Assembly (NCBI GenBank): GCA_002390305.1
Contig: DGPE01000085.1
Location: 1 to 6,978, forward strand
Reading direction: 5' to 3'
Origin: Micrococcales bacterium UBA4448
GTDB taxonomy: Bacteria; Actinomycetota; Actinomycetes; Actinomycetales; Microbacteriaceae
DNA length: 6,978 bases
In this document: one piece after another, positions 1-5,239 of the stretch
Layout of the letters: each line of letters opens with the position of its first letter
Position numbering within the stretch: position 1 is the stretch's first letter
Notes under the pieces: generated by a model
Databases searched by the model: none
What the model saw: the letters and a program-made list of their open reading frames with translations, nothing else
Told to the model about the DNA's origin: nothing
Made by a program: the position numbers and the translations under genes

Positions 1-27
1 GTTGAGCTAATTGTGGAGTTTGTCTAG

Positions 28-465
28 CTATAGAAGTTTTCTCATCCAGAGCGAGTGCTCAATCTTGAAACCATGCTTTTCATAAAGCTTTCGAGATTCG
101 CGGTTCTCGCTTTCTGTTTCTAGAAAGACCGCTTTGGCTCCTGCCGCACTAGCTGTTTCCAGCGCGCCTGCGATCAGTAATGAGCCAATCCCAGTGTTTC
201 GATGGCTCTTTAAAACAAAGACCTCATCAATGAGCGCTTCTTGACCACCTGATTCAATGCCCCAGCTCCAACCAATTACGCAGTAGCCGAGGATTTGGTC
301 ATGGGTTACATCAACGAGTATCACGCCGTGCTCATTATCTTGCAACAGCGGCCCCAAACCCTGTTTTAGATGATCTACAGCAAGGTTTGTTCCTACTTCT
401 TTTGAGAAATCCACCAGCAGGTCGAGAATCGCCTCGAGGTCACCAGCTTCGGCGACTCTAATCAT
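28..465 (-). CDS. GNAT family N-acetyltransferase
   Basis: A 145-residue single-domain GNAT protein, expected to transfer an acetyl group from acetyl-CoA to an amine; its substrate cannot be read from the sequence. The acetyl-CoA-binding motif A is clear: strand IDEVFVL followed by R89-N-T-G92-I-G94, matching the R/Q-x-x-G-x-G/A pyrophosphate loop. Motif B follows, with N121, the SRKLYEKHGF segment and Y128 in the position of the usual general acid. The length is normal for the family. The ATG at 465-463 directly abuts the acs stop codon (TAA then ATG on the minus strand) and lacks a well-placed Shine-Dalgarno, so translation probably depends on ribosomes finishing acs. This coupling makes an acetyl-CoA-related role, possibly acetylation of Acs as by Bacillus AcuA, attractive but unproven. 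It could equally be an unrelated small-molecule or ribosomal-protein acetyltransferase. The family call is firm; the function is open. Confidence 0.9.
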   Translation of the reverse strand: MIRVAEAGDLEAILDLLVDFSKEVGTNLAVDHLKQGLGPLLQDNEHGVILVDVTHDQILGYCVIGWSWGIESGGQEALIDEVFVLKSHRNTGIGSLLIAGALETASAAGAKAVFLETESENRESRKLYEKHGFKIEHSLWMRKLL

Positions 466-2439
466 TTAGTCGTTGGCCCCGGAGTCGATCTTGGAGCTGA
501 TGTTGTCCATCACCGAGGTGTCGGCCAAGGTTGTGACATCACCAATTGGCCTATCTTCTGCGACATCTTTTAGCAGCCTACGCATGATCTTTCCGGACCT
601 TGTTTTCGGCAGCTCACTGACCACGAATATTGTGCGTGGTTTAGCGATCGGGCCAATTTCTTTTGCTACGTGATCTCGCAGAATCTTTGAGGTGTCGGCT
701 TCGCTGCCCAGTTCAGCCAGCTTTTCTTTCATCAGAATCACAAATGCAACAACCGCTTGACCGGTTGTCTCATCTGCTGCGCCTACCACCGCTGCTTCTG
801 CCACGTAAGGGTGCGCTACCAAAGCCGATTCGATTTCTGCGGTGCTGAGGCGGTGACCGGAGATGTTCATGACATCGTCCACTCGGCCAAGTAGCCAGAG
901 ATCTCCATCTTTATCGAACTTAGCTCCGTCACCTGCGAAGTAAACACCTTCAAACCTTGACCAGTAGGTTTCCTTGAATCTTTCTGGATCTCCCCAGATG
1001 CCTCGAAGCATTGAAGGCCAAGGCTCAGTGACTGCTAGGTAGCCACCGTGTCCAGGGCCTACTTGGTTACCTTGCTCATCAAGAATGGCCATCTCAATGC
1101 CCGGCAACGGCACCTGCGCACTCCCAGGCTTGGTGCTGGTGATTCCCGGCAGCGGAGAAACCATGATCGCCCCGGTTTCGGTCTGCCACCAGGTGTCAAC
1201 AATTGGAGCTTTCCCGGATCCAATTACATTTCGGTACCACATCCAAGCCTCTGGGTTTATAGGTTCACCGACAGATCCGAGCACTCGAATGCTGGAAAGG
1301 TCGTAGTGGCTCACAACACCGTCGCCAAGCTTCATAAAGCTTCTGATTGCAGTGGGCGCGGTGTAGAAGATGCTGACGTGGTACTTCTGAATTATGTCCC
1401 ACCAGCGACCCCAGTCTGGTGTGTCGGGAGTGCCCTCGTAAATAACCTGAGTTGCACCATTTGCAAGCGGTCCATAGGCCACATAGGAGTGGCCTGTGAT
1501 CCAACCAACATCCGCTGTGCACCAGTAGATATCCTGCCCCTCATGAAGGTCGAAGACATTCTTATGAGTGAAAGCTGCTTGAGTGAGGTAGCCACCGGTG
1601 GTGTGCAGAATACCCTTTGGCTTACCGGTGGTTCCGGAGGTGTAAAGAATAAATAGTGGATGTTCAGCGTTGAAACCCCTGGCTTCATGTTCGGTGTCAA
1701 CTGACTGCAGCTGCTCTTCCCACCAAAGATCTCTGGCTGAGTCCCAAGAAACATCTTGGCCAGTTCGTTTCACAACAAGTACGTGCTCGACACTTGGACA
1801 TTTATCACCGTCGAGAGCGCTGTCCACCGCTGGCTTCAGCGCGCTGGCCTTGCCCTTTCGATAACCACCGTCAGCGGTTATCACAACCTTGGCTCCGGCA
1901 TCTTGAATTCTGGATGCCAGCGAATCTGCACTGAATCCGCCGAACACAACCGAGTGCACGGCTCCGATTCTGGCCACGGCTTGCATAGCTATGATCGCCT
2001 CAGGAATCATGGGCAGATAAATTGCAACCCTGTCTCCGGGTTCAACGCCCATCTTTATTAGAACATTTGCAGCCTTCTTTACCGCCTGTAGCAGATCTAG
2101 ATAGGTGTAAACCTTTGTGTCACCCGGTTCACCCTCAAAAAATAGAGCAACTCTCTTACCCCAGCCTGCCTCAACGTGACGGTCGAGGCAGTTATAGCTG
2201 ATGTTTAGTTCACCGTCTGAAAACCACTTAGCAAATGGAGCATTGCTGAAGTCGAGCACCTCAGTGAAGGGCTTGTGCCAATGAAGCTCATTGGCTCTAT
2301 CTGCCCAGAACTCAAGCCTGTCCTTTTTTGCGTGGTCATAAATATCCGGCTGCGCGATGGCATGACTTGAAAACTCTTTAGTTGGGGCAAAGGTGCGCGT
2401 TTCGTTCAGTAGGTTTTCTATCTCTTGATGCTCAGACAA
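466..2439 (-). CDS. acs: Acetyl-CoA synthetase (AMP-forming)
   Basis: Makes acetyl-CoA from acetate, ATP and CoA through an acetyl-AMP intermediate, allowing acetate scavenging in the cytoplasm. The 657-residue length is normal for full-length Acs. Motifs in order: phosphate loop YTSGTTGKPKG (266-276); acetate-pocket region DVGWITGHSY with I314 and T315; SVGEPINP with V390; WWQTETG (417-423) with W418 closing the acyl pocket as expected for a C2 substrate; YFAGDGA with D504; GRVDD (518-522) with hinge D521; and the C-terminal PKTRSGK motif with catalytic K617, the lysine that is reversibly acetylated in well-studied Acs enzymes. The start is a TTG at 2439-2437, chosen because GGAGG (2450-2446) lies six bases upstream and no in-frame ATG fits; MSEHQEIENLL is a plausible N-terminus. 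It is the first gene of a two-gene minus-strand operon with the GNAT gene and is transcribed divergently from the tad genes. Confidence 0.97.
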   Translation of the reverse strand: MSEHQEIENLLNETRTFAPTKEFSSHAIAQPDIYDHAKKDRLEFWADRANELHWHKPFTEVLDFSNAPFAKWFSDGELNISYNCLDRHVEAGWGKRVALFFEGEPGDTKVYTYLDLLQAVKKAANVLIKMGVEPGDRVAIYLPMIPEAIIAMQAVARIGAVHSVVFGGFSADSLASRIQDAGAKVVITADGGYRKGKASALKPAVDSALDGDKCPSVEHVLVVKRTGQDVSWDSARDLWWEEQLQSVDTEHEARGFNAEHPLFILYTSGTTGKPKGILHTTGGYLTQAAFTHKNVFDLHEGQDIYWCTADVGWITGHSYVAYGPLANGATQVIYEGTPDTPDWGRWWDIIQKYHVSIFYTAPTAIRSFMKLGDGVVSHYDLSSIRVLGSVGEPINPEAWMWYRNVIGSGKAPIVDTWWQTETGAIMVSPLPGITSTKPGSAQVPLPGIEMAILDEQGNQVGPGHGGYLAVTEPWPSMLRGIWGDPERFKETYWSRFEGVYFAGDGAKFDKDGDLWLLGRVDDVMNISGHRLSTAEIESALVAHPYVAEAAVVGAADETTGQAVVAFVILMKEKLAELGSEADTSKILRDHVAKEIGPIAKPRTIFVVSELPKTRSGKIMRRLLKDVAEDRPIGDVTTLADTSVMDNISSKIDSGAND

Positions 2440-2445
2440 CTTTGT

Positions 2446-2450
2446 CCTCC
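2446..2450 (-). promoter_or_regulatory. Ribosome binding site of acs
   Basis: GGAGG on the minus strand, six bases before the TTG start. It is among the strongest Shine-Dalgarno matches in the window and is what decides the non-ATG start of acs. Confidence 0.8.
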
Positions 2451-2541
2451 AGTTAGTTCTTTTTCTCGCTCATCGTTTGACTTTGGGCGTTTAGCTCCGC
2501 CTTAGTCCCTTTACCACGTTACTCTTTATTTGAAATTGACT

Positions 2542-2564
2542 CCAATACTGGCTATCTGTATTGG
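2542..2564. promoter_or_regulatory. Inverted repeat, candidate operator
   Basis: Perfect 7-base arms CCAATAC (2542-2548) and GTATTGG (2558-2564) separated by 9 bases. The element lies about 100 bases before the acs start and about 60 bases upstream of the -35-like sequence of the rightward promoter candidate. The geometry suits a dimeric transcription factor. It has no flanking T tract on either strand and is AT-rich in the arms, so a terminator is unlikely. The regulator is not recognised. Confidence 0.4.
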
Positions 2565-2623
2565 CATTCTTGGGCTCTCCAAGCTCTCTTTCAGAGCAAT
2601 ATTCTGTGAATGCCCCGTAATGG

Positions 2624-2653
2624 GGGACAAAATATCAAATTTCTTTGTATGAT
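2624..2653 (+). promoter_or_regulatory. Candidate promoter of the C-loop RNA
   Basis: GGGACA (2624-2629, matching four of six positions of the TTGACA consensus) and TATGAT (2648-2653, five of six of TATAAT) are separated by 18 bases. Transcription would begin near 2660, immediately before the paired segment CTGA/TCAG and the two C-loop hairpins. This is a consensus match by eye and has no experimental support. Confidence 0.45.
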
Positions 2654-2659
2654 TGGGTC

Positions 2660-2747
2660 GCTGACTAGATCAGTTGTGGTGTCTCACATCCCCCATGTGG
2701 GCATCGCCGGCGGCAGGTTTCCCCAAATCTGCCGCCACCCTAGTTTT
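2660..2747 (+). ncRNA. Candidate 6C-type small RNA
   Basis: Two consecutive hairpins display runs of C in their loops. Hairpin 1 pairs 2683-2689 with 2695-2701 (one U-G pair) around a CCCCC loop. Hairpin 2 pairs 2709-2720 with 2725-2736, twelve pairs with a single G-U, around a CCCC loop. A short TTTT tract at 2744-2747 follows, and a small CTGA/TCAG pairing (2661-2673) precedes. The 6C RNA family of actinobacteria is defined by two hairpins with C-run loops and is reported near pilus-assembly and chromosome-partitioning genes; the M. tuberculosis member lies beside its tad locus. Structure, size near 90 nt and position just upstream of tadA all agree. Against it, the loops hold five and four Cs, not six, and the T tract is weak. 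The ends are estimates. The element could instead be a 5' leader or attenuator of the tad operon. Confidence 0.6.
2709..2747 (+). terminator. Possible intrinsic terminator (hairpin 2 plus T tract)
   Basis: The GC-rich lower stem GGCGGCAG/CTGCCGCC is extended by G-U and three A-U pairs and followed after seven bases by TTTT. It could end the small RNA or attenuate read-through into tadA. The gap before the T tract and its short length make termination likely to be partial. Confidence 0.35.
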
Positions 2748-2803
2748 CCCCAGATGCCATTTTGCGTCTTCTAAATTTCTCTCTCTGCCGAAGTATTTGC
2801 AAG

Positions 2804-3715
2804 ATGAGGACTACCGCGCAAGACATCTGGCAAATAATTCAAACGCCTGGAGTCACGGACCTGGTCATCGATGGTTTCGATTTCCCAAGAGCTGATTTTG
2901 GCAATGGCTTTCAGCACCTTCCCGCTCTATATGCGAGCGACGAAGAAATGTGCAGTGAGATCATTTCCTTGGCACTCGAGGCTGGATCTCGAATCGACAT
3001 CGCAAAACCGGTTGCTGACTTTGTTTATCGTGGCGCAAGATTCCATGCAGTTCTGCCATTTGGGCTAAGCACCAAGCCGCTATTGAGCATTCGCGTCCAT
3101 CCGGAGGATCCTCACACTCTGGAGACGCTTCAGCTTTCTGGGATGTTGTCAACTGGCCAGTTGAACTGGCTTCGGGAGCAGATCTCGAAAGGCAAGAACA
3201 TTGTCTTCAGTGGCCCAACTGGGGTTGGTAAGACAACACTGGTGCGCGCTGCGCTAAAGGGCTCGACAGAGCGCATTATCTGCATTGAGCAAACCCCCGA
3301 ACTGCTGCTTGAGGCTCCAGCCATCGCTCTTACTGAGCGCCAGGCCAACCAAGAGGGCGTAGGTCAAATAGAACTTGATGAATTGATTATTCACGCACTT
3401 CGAATGCGTCCAGATCGGATTGTTGTCGGAGAGGTGCGCTCAAAAGAGTTCAGAGTGTTACTCCAGGCAATTAATAACGGCCACCGTGGCACGCTAACGA
3501 CCTTGCATGCAAACAATTTGGAAAGTGTTGCAGATCGGTTTCTAGTGCTTGGACTACTCGGTGGTTTCAGTACCGAGTTGACCTCAAGGCTGGTGTCCCA
3601 GTCAATTGACTATGTTGTTCAGCTGAATCGGATAGGCAACCAAAGGGCCGTCTCTGGAATTGGAATCCCGAAACTTGTCGAAGGCGTATTACGGGTCCAT
3701 GAGGTTGTTATCTGA
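2804..3715 (+). CDS. tadA: TadA/CpaF-type secretion ATPase
   Basis: Cytoplasmic hexameric ATPase that powers assembly of the Flp/Tad pilus. In the 303-residue product the Walker A motif is GPTGVGKTT (137-145, K143), the Asp-box region IEQTPEL spans 161-167 with E162, Walker B is RMRPDRIVVGEVR (200-212, E210), and the His-box region NNGHRGTLTTLHAN spans 224-237 with H227 and H235. The N-terminal domain (about 1-110) is abbreviated, and the whole protein is shorter than typical TadA/CpaF (about 350-430 residues). In the Asp box the usual Asp after Glu is Gln (Q163). I chose the ATG at 2804 because it places the conserved TPGVTDLV segment about 14 residues in; a TTG at 2762 would add 14 residues, and neither has a clear Shine-Dalgarno, so a leaderless or short-leader transcript is possible. 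The stop overlaps the next start (TGATG), giving tight coupling to the membrane-platform gene. Confidence 0.93.
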   Translation: MRTTAQDIWQIIQTPGVTDLVIDGFDFPRADFGNGFQHLPALYASDEEMCSEIISLALEAGSRIDIAKPVADFVYRGARFHAVLPFGLSTKPLLSIRVHPEDPHTLETLQLSGMLSTGQLNWLREQISKGKNIVFSGPTGVGKTTLVRAALKGSTERIICIEQTPELLLEAPAIALTERQANQEGVGQIELDELIIHALRMRPDRIVVGEVRSKEFRVLLQAINNGHRGTLTTLHANNLESVADRFLVLGLLGGFSTELTSRLVSQSIDYVVQLNRIGNQRAVSGIGIPKLVEGVLRVHEVVI

Positions 3716-4443
3716 TGCGCCCGGCAATGCTGTCTGGCCTTTTGTCCGCGGGGGTTCCCTTTCCCAAGGCTGTGGAGCTGGCGGACCCGAGTGTCTTGCC
3801 CGAAAAGTTCAAAAACTTTATTGCTCTGGCTTTTGAGCTCGGAGCACCACTGGTTCCAACGCTGAGTCAGCTGGAGACTCAGCTAAGACATGAAGAGAGA
3901 ACCTCGCAGGAAATAGCCCAGGCTCAGGCAGTGCCGCAGGCAACAAGAACATTGCTGATCTGGCTGCCGGTTGTCAGCTTCGTACTCGCAGAAATAATGG
4001 GCCTCGGGACCTTTCGGGGTATCTTTCATCCGCTTGGAGCAGTTGCGGCGGCGCTCGCGGCAGGGTTGTTGTTTCTCGGATACAAGCTATCGGGCAAAAT
4101 GCTTGCCAGCTTTATGGCAGAGCGTGAAGATCCGACACTGTCGTTGATGGTGCTTCGGATATCTCTTTCAGCTGGAGAATCGCTGGCCCAAATAAAATCG
4201 CGGCTTTCGAGTTATCCAGATGGCGGTGCTTTGTCTTTGATCGAAATCTCAATGGGAACCGGCGCCAGGCTCACGAGTCTGATCGAATCAGAACTCGAGC
4301 AATTGAATCAAAAACTGCTCTCCGAGCGCATCGAACAGGCCAGAAAGCTCTCGGTTCGGTTACTAATTCCGCTATCTCTGACGACGCTCCCTGCATTTTT
4401 GCTACTCACCCTGCCGCCGATAATCATCGGCTTCACACAATAA
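3715..4443 (+). CDS. Tad membrane platform protein, apparent TadB-TadC fusion (T2SF domains)
   Basis: A 242-residue inner-membrane protein that would form the platform turned by TadA. It has two similar halves. Half 1: LLSAGVPFPKAVELA (9-23), then the ELGAPL segment and a helical stretch ending in ATRTLLIWLP (76-85), leading into TM1 (about 79-96) and TM2 (about 105-124). Half 2: ISLSAGESLAQI (149-160), then the MGTGARL segment (180-186) and a helical stretch ending in LSVRLLIPL (212-220), leading into TM3 (about 215-238). Half 1 resembles the C-terminal domain of actinobacterial TadB and half 2 that of TadC, normally two genes. The resulting layout, cytoplasmic domain-TM-TM-cytoplasmic domain-TM, is that of GspF/PilC. 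Start ATG overlaps the tadA stop by one base. No separate tadC follows: the next gene is the pilin. The T2SF assignment rests on pattern and context; the fusion reading is inferred from the internal repeat. Confidence 0.85.
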   Translation: MRPAMLSGLLSAGVPFPKAVELADPSVLPEKFKNFIALAFELGAPLVPTLSQLETQLRHEERTSQEIAQAQAVPQATRTLLIWLPVVSFVLAEIMGLGTFRGIFHPLGAVAAALAAGLLFLGYKLSGKMLASFMAEREDPTLSLMVLRISLSAGESLAQIKSRLSSYPDGGALSLIEISMGTGARLTSLIESELEQLNQKLLSERIEQARKLSVRLLIPLSLTTLPAFLLLTLPPIIIGFTQ

Positions 4444-4445
4444 AG

Positions 4446-4451
4446 AAAGGA
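4446..4451 (+). promoter_or_regulatory. Ribosome binding site of the pilin gene
   Basis: AAAGGA lies five bases before the ATG at 4457, in a purine-only stretch between the platform-gene stop and the pilin start. A dedicated site here fits the need for many more pilin copies than machine subunits. Confidence 0.6.
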
Positions 4452-4456
4452 AAAAA

Positions 4457-4618
4457 ATGCAACTAATCAAATCCGAGGACGGCGCCATAACCGCTGAATA
4501 CGCAATCGCAACGCTTGCCGGCGTCGCCTTTGCCGGCCTGATGCTGCTGGTTCTCAAATCTGAGGGAGTCAGGTCACTACTATTCAATTTGATCGCCAGT
4601 GCTATTGGTATTGGATAG
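4457..4618 (+). CDS. flp: Flp/DUF4244-like pilin (53 aa)
   Basis: Small pilin subunit, likely the main filament protein of the Tad pilus. The product is only 53 residues. The leader MQLIKSEDG is followed by AITAEYAIATLAG: cleavage after G9 would give a mature pilin with Glu at +5 and Tyr at +6 (E14, Y15), the class III (Flp) prepilin signature processed by a TadV/CpaA-type peptidase. A hydrophobic helix runs from about residue 16 to 33, then a short amphipathic tail ending AIGIG. The AEYA-x-x-T-x-A pattern also resembles the actinobacterial DUF4244 family, which occupies this slot in other actinobacterial tad clusters. The ATG at 4457 is supported by AAAGGA upstream. The gene sits 13 nt after the platform gene, and its 3' end probably overlaps the next start. 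Which peptidase cleaves it is not visible here. Confidence 0.85.
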   Translation: MQLIKSEDGAITAEYAIATLAGVAFAGLMLLVLKSEGVRSLLFNLIASAIGIG

Positions 4619-4901
4619 CGACCGGGGCGCGGTAACAGCAGAATTCATGCTGCTGTTACCGGCCCTGATCATGCTGTTCACATTTGCGCTTGGCTCGGTG
4701 ACTTTTGCCACCGAAAGAATTTCCATCGAATCCAAACTCTTTGAAGCAACCAGAGCCATTTCTCTGGGTATGGAGCCGGAAACCTATCCCAACTATCGGA
4801 TAACAGAGTCGACCGAGGGGAGAAAAATATGCGTCACCCTTTCAAGGCAATTGATATTTCCAATCCAGAGCAAGCTGTGCATGCTCCCAGTTGGAAAGTA
4901 G
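4599..4901 (+). CDS. tadE: TadE-like minor pilin
   Basis: A 100-residue pseudopilin-like protein, probably a minor component of the pilus. The N-terminus carries DRG-AVTAEF: cleavage after G10 leaves Glu at +5 (E15), then a hydrophobic helix LLLPALIMLFTFALGSVTF (18-36). The periplasmic/outer part has two cysteines, C78 in KICVTL and C94 in SKLCMLP, spaced as in TadE-like proteins of actinobacteria and able to form a disulfide. The start is uncertain: GTG 4599 (used here), TTG 4605 or TTG 4611 are in frame, all within the end of the pilin gene (overlap 8-20 nt) and none with a clear Shine-Dalgarno, so translation is probably coupled to the pilin. The TTG at 4611 would give a leader of only six residues. 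The family call rests on the signal, helix and gene order. Confidence 0.85.
   Translation: MLLVLDSDRGAVTAEFMLLLPALIMLFTFALGSVTFATERISIESKLFEATRAISLGMEPETYPNYRITESTEGRKICVTLSRQLIFPIQSKLCMLPVGK
4816..4822 (+). promoter_or_regulatory. Shine-Dalgarno-like site inside tadE
   Basis: AGGGGAG sits six bases before an ATG at 4829 that is in frame with the downstream TadG-like gene. It is a strong match but lies inside the conserved 3' part of tadE, so it may be a coding coincidence. If used, the next protein would start at 4829 and overlap tadE by 73 bases. Confidence 0.3.
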
Positions 4902-5224
4902 ATGACGGCTCGGCGGCAGCGATGTCACTGATCTTCATTGGAGCCATTACTTTTCTGCTTTTTGCGGTTACGATTGCCACTGATTTGTCTCACACCAAGG
5001 TCAGGCTGCAGCTGGTTGCAGATGCTGCTTCCTTGACGGCCGCAGACACAATTAGGGGACTTGTTTCTGGAATTCCTTGTGAAAATGCGGAGCTGATTGC
5101 AGTTTCAAATGGTGCTTTCACAAAAAAGTGTCGTATTGTCGGAACCGATGCGAGCGTCACACTGACCAAGCAATCGGGTTTTGCGAGCATTTCTGCTGAC
5201 TCGGTAGCGGGCTCGCCAACGTAG
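4877..5224 (+). CDS. TadG/Rv3654c-like tad-cluster protein
   Basis: A 115-residue membrane-anchored protein resembling the last small protein of actinobacterial tad clusters (Rv3654c-like, helicase/secretion neighbourhood TadE-like). A short polar leader ending VDDG (8-11) precedes SAAAMSLIFIGAITFLLFAV, one TM helix (about 15-35), then DLSHTKVRLQLVADAASLTAAD, a helix typical of these proteins, and a small outer domain with C68 and C85 in the usual positions around an SNGAF segment (77-81). Unlike the two preceding pilins it lacks Glu at +5 after the Gly (Met instead), so peptidase processing is doubtful. I use the GTG at 4877 (25-nt overlap with tadE, leader of family-like length); ATG 4829 has a better Shine-Dalgarno and would add 16 residues but needs a 73-nt overlap. 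Role in pilus assembly is inferred from position only. Confidence 0.75.
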   Translation: MHAPSWKVDDGSAAAMSLIFIGAITFLLFAVTIATDLSHTKVRLQLVADAASLTAADTIRGLVSGIPCENAELIAVSNGAFTKKCRIVGTDASVTLTKQSGFASISADSVAGSPT

Positions 5225-5230
5225 ATAACT

Positions 5231-5235
5231 AGGAG
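5231..5235 (+). promoter_or_regulatory. Ribosome binding site of topA
   Basis: AGGAG four bases before the TTG at 5240. The spacing is short, but the site is the only one near and supports the TTG as the true start, since the protein then begins MAKKLVIVES as topoisomerase I usually does. Confidence 0.7.
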
Positions 5236-5239
5236 CATT

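Larger units (their letters stand above)
2440..2803. other. Divergent intergenic region between acs and tadA
   Basis: About 360 bases with no convincing protein gene. The acs-proximal 100 bases would be the acs leader; a six-codon ATG ORF (MSEKKN, minus strand 2473-2453) ends just before the acs Shine-Dalgarno. In the middle lies a perfect inverted repeat at 2542-2564. The tadA-proximal part carries a -10-like TATGAT at 2648-2653, two C-loop hairpins (2683-2701 and 2709-2736) and a TTTT tract at 2744-2747. I could not assign a convincing acs promoter on the minus strand. Confidence 0.8.

Noticed and set aside
1..27. Short region beyond the GNAT stop
   Set aside because: Only 27 bases, with no hairpin plus T tract on the minus strand; no terminator or neighbouring gene can be supported.
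1048..1656. Plus-strand open frame of 202 codons
   Set aside because: It lies wholly antisense to the conserved catalytic core of acs, has no family-like motif and no ribosome site; it is a by-product of acs codon use.
2611..2628. CCCC-GTAAT-GGGG hairpin upstream of the candidate promoter
   Set aside because: The stem is only four pairs and it lies upstream of the predicted transcription start; too small to call, though its G run forms part of the -35-like sequence.
2675..2688. TGTGG-TGTC-TCACA, resembling a CRP/GlxR site
   Set aside because: The spacer is four bases instead of six and one arm deviates; most of the right arm is also the 5' side of hairpin 1, which explains it better.
2674..2895. 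Plus-strand open frame of 73 codons before and across the tadA start
   Set aside because: It runs through the C-loop hairpins and into tadA in another frame, has no ribosome site and no recognisable motif.
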